Assembly: GCA_029252625.1 (NCBI GenBank) | Contig: JAQXBA010000008.1 | Coordinates: forward strand, 1 to 34,487 | Length of the DNA: 34,487 nucleotides | Reading direction: 5' to 3' | From: Opitutia bacterium | GTDB lineage: Bacteria > Verrucomicrobiota > Verrucomicrobiia > Opitutales > Coraliomargaritaceae | Shown: piece after piece, positions 1 to 8,699 of the stretch | Numbering within the stretch: the first letter of the stretch is position 1 | Layout of the letters: the number at the start of each line of letters is the position of its first letter | Notes under the pieces: generated by a model | Seen by the model: only the letters and a program-made list of their open reading frames with translations | What the model was told of the DNA's origin: nothing | Database searches by the model: none | Program-made: the position numbers and the translations under genes

Positions 1-2557
1 CCTTTTCTGCTTCGACATCGATCGAGCTGCTCAAATCGAGATACAAAGTGCCAAGTGGTGTCACTGCTGCGGGCAAGCCATCTGGCTGTGCGCCATCAAC
101 TGCAGTGAGGACAATGCCCGCGAGGGTTTGCACCAAGCTGGCGTTGTCGGCGATCACTTTGACCGCATCGCCTTCGGCGGCATACAGCACCGCGACATCG
201 CGCTTGTTGGCTAAATTATACTGCGCCTTGAGCGCACGTGCCTGCGAAATTAATTCCTGCAAACTAACCACGCGGGTGGCGGCAGATCTGTCCACAGTGA
301 GCGCGGTTTCGAGCGCCGCGGCAGACGTGAGCTTGGTGTTTTGAATATATGCCACCGAGACATCGTAGCCGAGGCCCTTCCAGAGCTCTTCGGTAATGTG
401 CGGGATCACCGGATTGGCGAGCTGTAGCACTTGGCGAATGACCAGATCCTGAATCGCGAGGCAGTTATCCCGCAGGGCTTCGTCGCCACGCAGCTTACCT
501 TTCGATGCCTCCACATACCAGTCGCAGAAGTCGCCCCAGAAAAAGGCGTAAATCAAGTGCGTCAGCGGCGCAATTTCGTAGTTGGCAAAGCATTTCTCGA
601 TCTCGGCAGTCACTTCGGTCAAGCGCGCCAGGATCCAATGATCGTAATCGTCGCACAGACTGGTGTCGATCCGGCTGAGGATCGCTTCGAGGCTAGAGTT
701 GTCGGCCATCGGCCCGGACATCTGACGAAAGCGCGAGGCGTTCCATAGCTTGTTAGAGAAATTGCGACCGATCTGGATACGCTCCTCAGTGAACAAAATA
801 TCCGAGCCAGACGGGGCGATGTTGCAGATACCAAAGCGCAGACCATCGGCGCCGTATTTCTCGATCAAATCGAGCGGATCAGGCGAGTTGCCGAGTGACT
901 TCGACATTTTGCGGCCCTTTTCATCGCGAATGAGACCGTGAATGAACACGTTCTTGAACGGAATACGCTGAGCGAGTTCTTCATCGGACAGGTCCTTGGC
1001 ATCGTCGCCATACAGCTCGATACCCGCCATGATCATGCGCGCGACCCAGAAGAAAATAATGTCGAAGCCAGTTACCAGCACGGCGGTGGGATACCAGAAA
1101 TCGAGCTCTTTTTGCTGCTCTGTGGTTGGCTCTGGCCAACCCAGATTCGCCATTGGCCACAGATAGGACGAGGCCCAGGTGTCGAGCACGTCGTCTTCCT
1201 GCTCCCAGTTTTCAGGATCGGACGGGCCTTCCACGGAGACATGCACGTGCTCGGGGTTATCAAAATCGAGCTCCGCGCGATCTGCCCCCTTTTTGTACCA
1301 GACCGGAATGCGGTGGCCCCACCAGAGTTGGCGACTGATGCACCAGTCTTGAATACCGTTGAGCCAGTGCAGGTAAGTCTTCTTCCAGCGGTCTGGATGA
1401 AATTTAATCGTGCCATTTTCAACCGCGCGCTTGGCTTCTTCAACCTTCGGGTATTTGAGGAACCACTGCTCTGAGAGGCGCGGCTCGATCGGCACATCGC
1501 CACGCTCTGAAAAGCCGACGGTGTTTTCGTAAGGCTCACGCTCGATCAATAGACCCATGTCTTCGAGCTTTTGCGTCGCCACTTTACGCGCCTTGAATCG
1601 ATCCATGCCGTCGAATTCTTCACCCGCCAAAGCGTTAAGCTTACCTTCGTGATCGATCACTTCGATCGTTTCGAGGCCGTGGCGTTGGCCGATCTCGAAG
1701 TCATTCTTATCGTGGGCGGGGGTAACCTTGAGGCAACCGGTGCCAAACTCGCGGTCGACATACTCGTCGCCAATAATGGGGATTTCCGCCCTCGGGAACG
1801 GCCGCCAAATGGTCTTGCCGATCAAGTGCTTGAAGCGCTCATCCTCCGGATGCACCGCGACCGCGGTGTCGCCCATCAGGGTCTCGGGGCGCGTGGTGGA
1901 AATTTCGAGATGCGTGCGCTCGCCGTCTGGCTGCACCAGTTCGTAGCGCATTTTATAAAAGAAACCACTTTGCGGCTTCATGATCACCTCTTCGTCAGAA
2001 ATCGCGGTGTGCGTGGCGGGGCACCAGTTGACCATGCGCTTGCCGCGATAGACGTAACCACGCTTATAAAACGATACGAATGCGGTGAGCACTGCCTTCG
2101 AGTAGTCTTCATCGAGCGTGAAGCTGGTGCGATCCCAGTCGCAGGACGCACCGAGTTTTTGCAATTGGTTTAGAATGACGCCGCCCGATTCCTCACGGAA
2201 GTCCCAAACTTTCTCGAGGAAGCCCTCACGGCCGAGGTCGTATTTGCTTTGGCCGGTGGCTTCGCGCAGCTGCTTCTCGACCTTGGTCTGCGTCGCAATG
2301 CCAGCGTGGTCGGTGCCCGGTTGCCAGAGTACTGCCTTGCCTTCGAGACGCGCGCGACGCACGAAGATGTCTTGCAAGGTGTTATCCAGCACATGACCCA
2401 TGTGCAACATGCCGGTGACATTCGGCGGCGGAATCATGATCGCATACGGCTCTTTCGCCGAATCAGCGACCGCTTTGAAGCATCCCGCTTCGAGCCAGTT
2501 GGTATACCAGCGTTGTTCGACTTCTTTAGGTTCGTAAGCTTTTGCGATTTCAGACAT
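1..2557 (-). CDS. valS: Valyl-tRNA synthetase (partial, C-terminus beyond window)
   Basis: ValS charges tRNA-Val with valine in the cytoplasm and edits mischarged threonine. Translating the minus strand from the ATG at 2557 gives a class I synthetase. The HIGH-type motif HMGH is at residues 52-55 (plus-strand 2393-2404), after PPPNVTG. An editing domain follows, with TTRPETLMGDTAV. The KMSKS loop is exactly KMSKS at residues 550-554 (896-910). The tRNA-binding helical domain comes next. About 852 residues are visible. The reading frame runs off the window at position 1, where the C-terminal coiled-coil arm is just beginning, so the gene probably lacks only a few tens of residues here. No Shine-Dalgarno is seen before the start. 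It is transcribed divergently from the SDR gene at 2752. Identity is certain from the motifs. Confidence 0.97.
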   Translation of the reverse strand, partial: MSEIAKAYEPKEVEQRWYTNWLEAGCFKAVADSAKEPYAIMIPPPNVTGMLHMGHVLDNTLQDIFVRRARLEGKAVLWQPGTDHAGIATQTKVEKQLREATGQSKYDLGREGFLEKVWDFREESGGVILNQLQKLGASCDWDRTSFTLDEDYSKAVLTAFVSFYKRGYVYRGKRMVNWCPATHTAISDEEVIMKPQSGFFYKMRYELVQPDGERTHLEISTTRPETLMGDTAVAVHPEDERFKHLIGKTIWRPFPRAEIPIIGDEYVDREFGTGCLKVTPAHDKNDFEIGQRHGLETIEVIDHEGKLNALAGEEFDGMDRFKARKVATQKLEDMGLLIEREPYENTVGFSERGDVPIEPRLSEQWFLKYPKVEEAKRAVENGTIKFHPDRWKKTYLHWLNGIQDWCISRQLWWGHRIPVWYKKGADRAELDFDNPEHVHVSVEGPSDPENWEQEDDVLDTWASSYLWPMANLGWPEPTTEQQKELDFWYPTAVLVTGFDIIFFWVARMIMAGIELYGDDAKDLSDEELAQRIPFKNVFIHGLIRDEKGRKMSKSLGNSPDPLDLIEKYGADGLRFGICNIAPSGSDILFTEERIQIGRNFSNKLWNASRFRQMSGPMADNSSLEAILSRIDTSLCDDYDHWILARLTEVTAEIEKCFANYEIAPLTHLIYAFFWGDFCDWYVEASKGKLRGDEALRDNCLAIQDLVIRQVLQLANPVIPHITEELWKGLGYDVSVAYIQNTKLTSAAALETALTVDRSAATRVVSLQELISQARALKAQYNLANKRDVAVLYAAEGDAVKVIADNASLVQTLAGIVLTAVDGAQPDGLPAAVTPLGTLYLDLSSSIDVEAEK

Positions 2558-2703
2558 GACAGGAAAATGGGAAAGGAGCCAAAGGTGTGGCACTGCTGCA
2601 GGCTTTCAAGCTAGAAACGCGCAGAAGCTGATCAGCAGCTACAATTGCGAACGTTGCGACGTAGGGTCAGGGCTTGCGGCGGCTGGAAGTTCAGTTAGCC
2701 AAA

Positions 2704-2738
2704 CAATAAAATTCATAGTAATGTATTTAGCTTTATTG
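2704..2738. repeat. AT-rich inverted repeat upstream of the SDR gene
   Basis: CAATAAA at 2704-2710 is mirrored by TTTATTG at 2732-2738. The pair lies in the AT-rich interval between valS and the SDR gene, just before a TATATAA stretch that ends a few bases from the SDR start. It could be an operator or chance symmetry in AT-rich DNA. Confidence 0.25.
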
Positions 2739-2751
2739 CGATTATATAAAT

Positions 2752-3510
2752 ATGAATACATCTGAACAAAAAACCGTGCTCATCGGCGGCATCAGTGGTG
2801 GCATTGGTTCCGCATTAGCTGAACAGCTCTGCCGAACCGGCAATCGCGTCGTCGGCTTTGCCCGCAATGCGCAAGGACTCGAAGCTCTACGTGCTCGGCA
2901 TCCAGAGATCGACACCTACAGCTGTGATGCGACCGACCCAGAAGCACTCAGCGCCTGCTTCGAACAGATCATCGCTAACCACGGCCCGATCGACGCCTAT
3001 GCACATGCGATCGGTTCGATTTTGATCAAACCCGCGCATCTTACCTCCACCGAGGATTGGCACCACACCGTCCTGACCAACCTCAGCAGCGCATTTTACG
3101 CACTGCGCGCAGCGACCAAGCATATGAGTCGACAAAGCCATGGCAATTGCTTGTTTTTTAGTACAGCTGCCGCGCAAGTCGGGATCTCCAACCACGAAGC
3201 CATCGCCGCTGCCAAGGGGGGCATCGAAGCCATGGTACGCTCTGCGGCAGCGACCTACGCACCGCGCGGTCTGCGTATCAACGCAATCGCCCCCAGCCTC
3301 ACCGACACACCGCTCGCGGGCCCGATGACCAGTAACCCAAAAATGTTGGAGATATCAAAACGAATGCACCCACTCGGTGACATCGCTCACCCACATGACA
3401 TTGCCAGCCTCGCTGAGTGGCTACTCTCTGCAAACGCGCGATTTGTAACGGGTCAGGTATTTACGATTGATGGCGGCATCTCCAAAATTGTGCCCAAACC
3501 GAAGATGTAA
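2752..3510 (+). CDS. SDR-family oxidoreductase lacking the catalytic tyrosine
   Basis: A 252-residue short-chain dehydrogenase/reductase with a Rossmann fold. The cofactor loop is GGISGGIG (residues 12-19). The usual NNAG is replaced by AHAIG, N110 is kept, the serine-strand motif is FFSTAAA (S137), and the C-terminus has the FVTGQVFTIDGG motif typical of SDRs. The YxxxK catalytic pair is altered: lysine is at 155, but the tyrosine position holds isoleucine (I151, in EAIAAAKGG). The substrate is unknown, and ordinary carbonyl reduction would need another acid. The next gene begins 2 bp after the stop codon, so the two are probably cotranscribed. A TATATAA box ends only a few bases before the ATG, so the transcript may have a very short leader or none. 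Family assignment is firm; function is open. Confidence 0.9.
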   Translation: MNTSEQKTVLIGGISGGIGSALAEQLCRTGNRVVGFARNAQGLEALRARHPEIDTYSCDATDPEALSACFEQIIANHGPIDAYAHAIGSILIKPAHLTSTEDWHHTVLTNLSSAFYALRAATKHMSRQSHGNCLFFSTAAAQVGISNHEAIAAAKGGIEAMVRSAAATYAPRGLRINAIAPSLTDTPLAGPMTSNPKMLEISKRMHPLGDIAHPHDIASLAEWLLSANARFVTGQVFTIDGGISKIVPKPKM

Positions 3511-3512
3511 TC

Positions 3513-4055
3513 ATGTGCCGGTTAATCCCTCTGCTAATCGTTGCACTGCTGCCAATCAGTTCCGTGCGAGCTGCTGTGTTTGCAGAATCATCGCGAATAG
3601 ACGGAGTGAGTTACCCGAAAATGGGAGAACATCGTGTCAGTTACAAAATGTTCTTTAAGCTCTACGATGCCGCCCTCTTCACCGCAGCGGGCGCAACCGC
3701 AGAAGAAGTACTAACGAGCAATTGCTCATTTCGCCTCGAGTTCCGCTATTTGCGACGCATTTCCAAGGCAACGATTCTGAAGTCGGCGAATCACATGCTC
3801 GCCAAAAACCTCAGCGCGGCGGATCTGTCGCGGATCACGGCCGCCACCGAACAATTACACGCGACTTACCGATCCGTCCAAACTGGGGACGTCTCATCGC
3901 TGACCTATATTGTTGGCCGCGGCACCACCTTTGCCATCAACGGCGAACAGTTGATTACCATTCCGAGCAAAGAATTTGCACAACATTACCTAAAAATATG
4001 GCTCGGCGAGCGGCCGGTCTCTCAGCAATTGCGCGATCGGCTGCTCGGAAAATAA
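3513..4055 (+). CDS. Secreted chalcone-isomerase-like protein
   Basis: A 180-residue protein with a signal peptide (roughly residues 1-20, hydrophobic core LIPLLIVALLPI). The mature region resembles the bacterial chalcone isomerase-like family: a GEHRVSYKMFFKLYDAALF strand region, an FRLEFRYLRRISK segment, a long central helix, and a C-terminal KIWLGERPVSQQLRDRLLG tail typical of these proteins. Bacterial members are usually periplasmic or lipid-binding and are not shown to isomerise chalcones, so no enzymatic role is claimed. It starts 2 bp after the SDR stop and is probably its operon partner. The family call rests on the overall pattern, not on a single catalytic motif. Confidence 0.75.
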   Translation: MCRLIPLLIVALLPISSVRAAVFAESSRIDGVSYPKMGEHRVSYKMFFKLYDAALFTAAGATAEEVLTSNCSFRLEFRYLRRISKATILKSANHMLAKNLSAADLSRITAATEQLHATYRSVQTGDVSSLTYIVGRGTTFAINGEQLITIPSKEFAQHYLKIWLGERPVSQQLRDRLLGK

Positions 4056-4174
4056 AACAAAAAGCTGGAATCAGTGCTTCTACTAATCGAGCCGATCCCA
4101 CAGCCCTAGGGTCGGAGCCCCTCAATTTACTTGTCATCTAGGTGATTTATGCAAATTTCGTTGGCTTCGCTACT

Positions 4175-5269
4175 ATGGCTACTACCAAGAAAAAATCTGC
4201 ACCAACGACTAAGAAGCCTCAAAACTTCTTGGATGCACCGATTAACAAAAAGCTTTCCAAAGAAGATAAGCTCAAACTCTACCGCATGATCGTAGGGATT
4301 CGACGCTTCGAGGAACGCTCGCTACGCGCCTACAATCAAGGTAAGATCGGAGGATTCTTGCACCTCTATATTGGTCAAGAAGCGGTCGCCGCTGGCATCG
4401 TTTCCCTGATGGAGGAGAATGACCATATCATCACCGCCTATCGCGATCACGGTCACGCCTTGGCAGTCGGGATGTCGATGAATGAGTGCATGGCTGAGAT
4501 GTATGGTAAATACACCGGTTGCTCGAAGGGCAAAGGTGGTTCGATGCACTTTTTCGCTCCAGACAAGAACTACTGGGGCGGCCACGGAATCGTCGCTGGT
4601 CAGACACCGCTTGGCGCCGGACTCGCGTTCGCACTCAAATATAAAGGCCTCAAGGGCTGTGCGATGGCTTTCCTTGGAGACGGCGCAGTCAATCAAGGTT
4701 CTTTTATGGAGACGCTCAATCTTGTTTCCCTCTGGAATATTCCAGTTGTGTTCGTGATCGAAAACAACGGTTACTCGATGGGCACCAGCCTCAAACGCTC
4801 CTCTGCGGGGGAAAACCTCGCACACCGTGCGGATGGTTTCGACATCGCTTGGGAAGTCTGCGATGGCCACGACGTATTTGAAGTGCGGGAAGTCGCCAAC
4901 CGCGCAATGAAGCGTGCCCGCGAAGAGATGAAACCCTTCCTGCTCGAAATCCGCACCTACCGCTATCGCGGACACTCCGTAGCGGACGCGAACCACGAGA
5001 AGTATCGCACCAAGGAAGAAATAGAGGAATACAAGCGCACCAAAGATCCGATCAACCTGATCAAATCTCAGTTGCTCGCCGACGGCACTTTAACGGAAGC
5101 GCTCGCCAAGAAGATCGACCAATCGAAAAAAGACGAAGCCGAAGCTTCAACAAAATTCGCCGAAGACAGCCCTTACGCGCCGCGTGAAGAAATCCAAACT
5201 GATGTTTATTGGGAAGTAGACAATGACGCCGACAACCAGCTTAAGGGCACCTACTTCTTCAACGACTAG
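4175..5269 (+). CDS. pdhA: Pyruvate dehydrogenase E1 component, alpha subunit
   Basis: The alpha subunit of the thiamine-diphosphate-dependent E1, which decarboxylates pyruvate and loads the acetyl group onto E2 lipoate. The thiamine-diphosphate motif starts with GDG at residues 168-170 and ends with NN at 197-198. The phosphorylation-loop region reads RYRGHSVADANHEKYRT, and the N-terminal part has IGGFLHLYIGQEAVAAG. Length (364 residues from the ATG at 4175) is normal. A GTG at 4142 in the same frame could add 11 residues, but the ATG followed by a Lys/Thr-rich leader is the more natural start; no Shine-Dalgarno decides it. It is followed by pdhB (110 bp gap) and pdhC. Pyruvate rather than a branched-chain keto acid is inferred from the E2 and general similarity. 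Confidence 0.93.
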   Translation: MATTKKKSAPTTKKPQNFLDAPINKKLSKEDKLKLYRMIVGIRRFEERSLRAYNQGKIGGFLHLYIGQEAVAAGIVSLMEENDHIITAYRDHGHALAVGMSMNECMAEMYGKYTGCSKGKGGSMHFFAPDKNYWGGHGIVAGQTPLGAGLAFALKYKGLKGCAMAFLGDGAVNQGSFMETLNLVSLWNIPVVFVIENNGYSMGTSLKRSSAGENLAHRADGFDIAWEVCDGHDVFEVREVANRAMKRAREEMKPFLLEIRTYRYRGHSVADANHEKYRTKEEIEEYKRTKDPINLIKSQLLADGTLTEALAKKIDQSKKDEAEASTKFAEDSPYAPREEIQTDVYWEVDNDADNQLKGTYFFND

Positions 5270-5289
5270 ATGCCAATTACGAATTGAGC

Positions 5290-5354
5290 ATTAGGAATTG
5301 CGACATGTATCAATTGCGATTCCCAACTCTCATTCCTGATTTCTAATTCCTAAT
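5290..5354. repeat. 10-bp inverted repeat between pdhA and pdhB
   Basis: ATTAGGAATT at 5290-5299 and its exact reverse complement AATTCCTAAT at 5345-5354 flank 45 bases of AT-rich sequence. The right arm lies inside the heptad repeat leader of pdhB. It could form a weak stem in the intercistronic RNA. Confidence 0.4.
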
Positions 5355-5373
5355 TTTTAATTCTTAATTTCAC
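5332..5373 (+). repeat. Degenerate heptanucleotide repeat in the pdhB leader
   Basis: Six consecutive 7-mers fill this stretch: ATTCCTG, ATTTCTA, ATTCCTA, ATTTTTA, ATTCTTA, ATTTCAC. All start with ATT, and the pdhB ATG follows 6 bases later. The stretch has no Shine-Dalgarno. Other 7-bp-period arrays with different unit sequences lie at 10183, 16463 and 19455. Confidence 0.7.
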
Positions 5374-5379
5374 CATACA

Positions 5380-6357
5380 ATGCCACTTATCACTTACCGC
5401 GAAGCTATTAAGCAAGCACTCGACGAGGAGCTCCAACGCGACGAAAACGTCTGCATCATGGGCGAAGAAGTCGCCGAATACAACGGTGCCTACAAAGTCA
5501 CCGAAGGCCTCTGGGCTAAACACGGCGACAAGCGCGTGATCGACACCCCGATCTCCGAGGCTGCGTTCTCTGGCCTCGCGATTGGCGCATCCATGCTCGG
5601 CATCCGCCCAGTCATTGAGATGATGTTTATGTCGTTCAGCTACGTTGCAATCGACCAACTCTTTAACAACGCCTCCTTCTGCCGCTACATGTCCGGCGGT
5701 TTGATGAATGTGCCCATCGTCGTCCGTGGTCCTGCCAATGGCGGCACCAACGTCGGCGCGACACACTCGCACACCATCGAATATATGGTGGCCAATCACC
5801 CAGGTCTGAAAGTGGTTTGCCCATCCAACGCTTACGATGCGAAGGGACTGATGAAAGCCGCGATCCGCGACAATGACCCGGTCTTTGTGATGGAGAATAC
5901 CCTGCTTTACGGAGAAAAATGGGAAGTCCCTGAAGAAGAGTATATCGTCGAACTCGGCGTGGCTAACATTCTCAAGGAAGGCACCGACATGACTATCATT
6001 TCCCACGGTCGTTGCTCGATGCTCTCACTCGAAGCTGCTAAGACCATGGAAGCCAAGCACGGCATCAGCGTCGAAGTCGTGGACCTGCGCTCTATCCGTC
6101 CGCTCGACGAAGAGACGATTCTCCAGTCCGTCAAAAAGACTGGTCGCGCGCTGCTGGTCGAAGAAAATAAGCCGTATTGCGGTGTGGACGCACAGATCTC
6201 ACATCTGATACAGCTGAAAGCTTTCGACTACCTCGATGCGCCCGTTCACCGTGTTTCCTCGGTCGATGCGCCGACCATTTACGCCAAGCCTCTCGAAGAT
6301 TGGCAAATTCCAAACGAAGAGCGCATCATTGCAATGGCACAGAAACTGATGGCTTAA
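5380..6357 (+). CDS. pdhB: Pyruvate dehydrogenase E1 component, beta subunit
   Basis: A 325-residue transketolase-fold beta subunit that completes the E1 active site with PdhA. Characteristic stretches are MGEEVAEYNGAYKVTEGL near the N-terminus, then DTPISEAAFSGLAIGASMLG, MSGGLMNVPIVVRGPANGG, the VVCPSNAYDAKGLMKAAIRD region, and the C-terminal EVVDLRSIRPLDEETI domain. Length is typical. It is preceded by a heptad-repeat leader rather than a ribosome binding site. It sits between pdhA and pdhC, the usual order E1alpha-E1beta-E2, and no E3 gene is in this window. Confidence 0.95.
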   Translation: MPLITYREAIKQALDEELQRDENVCIMGEEVAEYNGAYKVTEGLWAKHGDKRVIDTPISEAAFSGLAIGASMLGIRPVIEMMFMSFSYVAIDQLFNNASFCRYMSGGLMNVPIVVRGPANGGTNVGATHSHTIEYMVANHPGLKVVCPSNAYDAKGLMKAAIRDNDPVFVMENTLLYGEKWEVPEEEYIVELGVANILKEGTDMTIISHGRCSMLSLEAAKTMEAKHGISVEVVDLRSIRPLDEETILQSVKKTGRALLVEENKPYCGVDAQISHLIQLKAFDYLDAPVHRVSSVDAPTIYAKPLEDWQIPNEERIIAMAQKLMA

Positions 6358-6503
6358 GCTAGTCTTCTTAATAATTTGTTTTTTCACCTGTCCAAAAGGC
6401 ACTCACTTCAATCTCCCTCCACTACGTTTCAGGTAAATCATCACGATTCACCATCTTCGTACTTCTCGCACTAGATTACATTTCACTTCTCACTTTTTAA
6501 AAT

Positions 6504-7784
<1,281 letters not shown>

Positions 7785-7840
7785 ATGGCTACGCCATTTA
7801 ATCGCGAATGACGGATAGTGAATTGCTAATTTAAACAAAA

Positions 7841-7868
7841 GCTCGCGAGTGATCGCGGGCTTTTTTTG
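7841..7868 (+). terminator. Rho-independent terminator after pdhC
   Basis: The stem GCTCGCGA/TCGCGGGC (one G-U pair) closes a GTGA... loop and is followed by seven T residues. It ends the pdhABC transcription unit. Confidence 0.9.
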
Positions 7869-7894
7869 TGAATATGTAAGATCACTGAATGTAG

Positions 7895-7914
7895 CCTCCG
7901 CCGTAAGGCGGGGG
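7895..7914. repeat. Short GC-rich hairpin downstream of the pdh terminator
   Basis: CCTCCGCC at 7895-7902 pairs with GGCGGGGG at 7907-7914 (one wobble) around a GTAA loop. It has no T-tract, so it is not a classic terminator. It is the first of several secondary-structure elements in the gene-free interval 7870-8250. Confidence 0.5.
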
Positions 7915-8000
7915 ATTTTCAGCACTCATTTTCACGACACGTATCCAACGTAACCCGATCTCACGATCGAGGCCACAAGAGCGAAACGACTGAGCTATTC

Positions 8001-8071
8001 GCGGACGAGGCGGAGCACGTCCCTCCCCGATTCACGAATCATAAGGGAGGGACCACCTCCGCGTGGTCCGC
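8001..8071. repeat. 71-bp imperfect palindromic intergenic element
   Basis: Nested arms face each other: GCGGAC (8001-8006) with GTCCGC (8066-8071), CGGAG (8011-8015) with CTCCG (8057-8061), the perfect 9-bp pair GTCCCTCCC (8019-8027) with GGGAGGGAC (8045-8053), and an inner GATTC/GAATC. No coding sequence overlaps it. Its build resembles a dispersed REP-type or small non-autonomous repeat, but its sequence is unrelated to the REP family at 17.3-18.4 kb and no second copy is in the window. Confidence 0.6.
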
Positions 8072-8095
8072 GTCATACGAGTGCACAAAGATAAA

Positions 8096-8195
8096 ATGTT
8101 CCACGATGAATGTTCCACAAACATCCAAATCGCTAAAACAGCCTCCATCTCTTTAATTAAAAGGGATATAAATGTTCCACGAAAATTGTTCCACA
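8096..8195 (+). promoter_or_regulatory. Two copies of a 24-bp direct repeat built from TGTTCCAC pairs
   Basis: TGTTCCAC occurs at 8097, 8111, 8173 and 8187. Each pair is spaced exactly 14 bp, and the two 24-bp blocks (8096-8119 and 8172-8195) differ at only 3 positions. They lie 56-155 bp upstream of the YkoF-like gene. The octamer equals a half-site of chromosomal parS sequences, but no complete palindrome is present. It may be an operator of an unknown regulator or a ParB-related half-site cluster. Confidence 0.55.
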
Positions 8196-8231
8196 GCACC
8201 TTGTAAAACAAGGAGTGACAGCCCAGTGCTG
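8194..8231 (+). promoter_or_regulatory. Possible structured leader RNA of the YkoF-like gene
   Basis: An outer 6-bp stem, CAGCAC (8194-8199) with GTGCTG (8226-8231), encloses a 5-bp hairpin, CTTGT (8200-8204) with ACAAG (8208-8212), leaving a 13-base single-stranded 3' segment. It lies 19 bases before the start codon. It does not match the TPP riboswitch or another class that I recognise. The stems are short, so chance is not excluded. Confidence 0.3.
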
Positions 8232-8250
8232 ATTCCTTCAGCTAGCAACC

Positions 8251-8550
8251 ATGACAAAAGCTCCACTGCCACTGCCTAAAACAGATCCACTCATCTCCGT
8301 TCAAGTCTCCGTTTATGCGCTCGACGGGTGCGTTCGTGAAGCCGTGCATGGCTATCTCGATGCACTCGACGCAACCGGCATTGATCGCGACACGGGCACG
8401 ATGTCTACCGTAGTGTGGGGCGAAGCCGCTGCGGTCTGGCCAGCACTTCAAATCGCCTACGAGGCCGTGGCCGCCGAACATAGTATAATCGTCAATACCG
8501 TGATGAGCAACTCCGCGCCTCTCCCCGCTCGCGCAGCAGGCAGACGGTAA
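8251..8550 (+). CDS. YkoF/MTH1187-like thiamine-related ligand-binding protein (tentative)
   Basis: A 99-residue protein. It has a beta-strand start ISVQVSVYALDG, a helix, the TMSTVVWGE segment, another helix and a VNTVMSNSAP end. This order (an SxYPL-like strand, a TxxSTVxxG motif, a terminal strand) resembles single-domain members of the YkoF or YqgV/MTH1187 families, which bind thiamine or its pyrimidine precursor. The match is by pattern only. No thiamine gene and no TPP riboswitch are adjacent, so a thiamine role is not supported by context. The start is the ATG at 8251. A GTG with an AAGGAG sequence just before it lies 36 bp upstream in frame but stops after five codons. The direct repeats and possible leader structure upstream suggest regulation. 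Confidence 0.6.
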   Translation: MTKAPLPLPKTDPLISVQVSVYALDGCVREAVHGYLDALDATGIDRDTGTMSTVVWGEAAAVWPALQIAYEAVAAEHSIIVNTVMSNSAPLPARAAGRR

Positions 8551-8595
8551 GTCTAAGGAGCGTGGCCGACCCGCCCGCGTTGATCGTGCAAAAAC

Positions 8596-8616
8596 GAGGG
8601 CGAATCAGACGCCCTC
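8596..8616 (-). terminator. Hairpin with a T-tract only in the minus direction
   Basis: GAGGGCG (8596-8602) pairs with CGCCCTC (8610-8616) around a 7-base loop. Read on the minus strand it is followed by GTTTTTG. In the plus direction, where the neighbouring genes run, no T-tract follows. No minus-strand gene is seen nearby to its right. Confidence 0.35.
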
Positions 8617-8699
8617 ACTCCGATAAAGCCAAGGGCCTGCACCACACATAATTTTACCCCACGAATTGCATTCCAGTAGTCTCTAACACATCTTGCCAA

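Noticed and set aside
938-2173. Long plus-strand open frames (178 and 200 residues) opposite valS
   Set aside because: They are the antisense of a clearly recognised valS; their translations have no family pattern and the composition is that of complementary codons.
4056-4174. Region before pdhA as a tRNA or small RNA
   Set aside because: It contains CCCTAGGG and some GC-rich words, but no cloverleaf, no TTCGA loop and no CCA-side stem could be built.
4322-6006. Minus-strand open frames of 224 and 218 residues opposite pdhA and pdhB
   Set aside because: Both lie wholly or mostly within well-identified plus-strand genes and show no motif of their own.
8096-8195. TGTTCCAC repeats as a true parS site
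   Set aside because: parS is a 16-bp palindrome with a second inverted arm (GTGGAACA). Here the second arm is missing at all four positions; the best one matches 12 of 16.
8096-8195. TGTTCCAC repeats as LexA boxes
   Set aside because: A LexA-type box would need the inverted GAACA half at a fixed distance; it does not occur.
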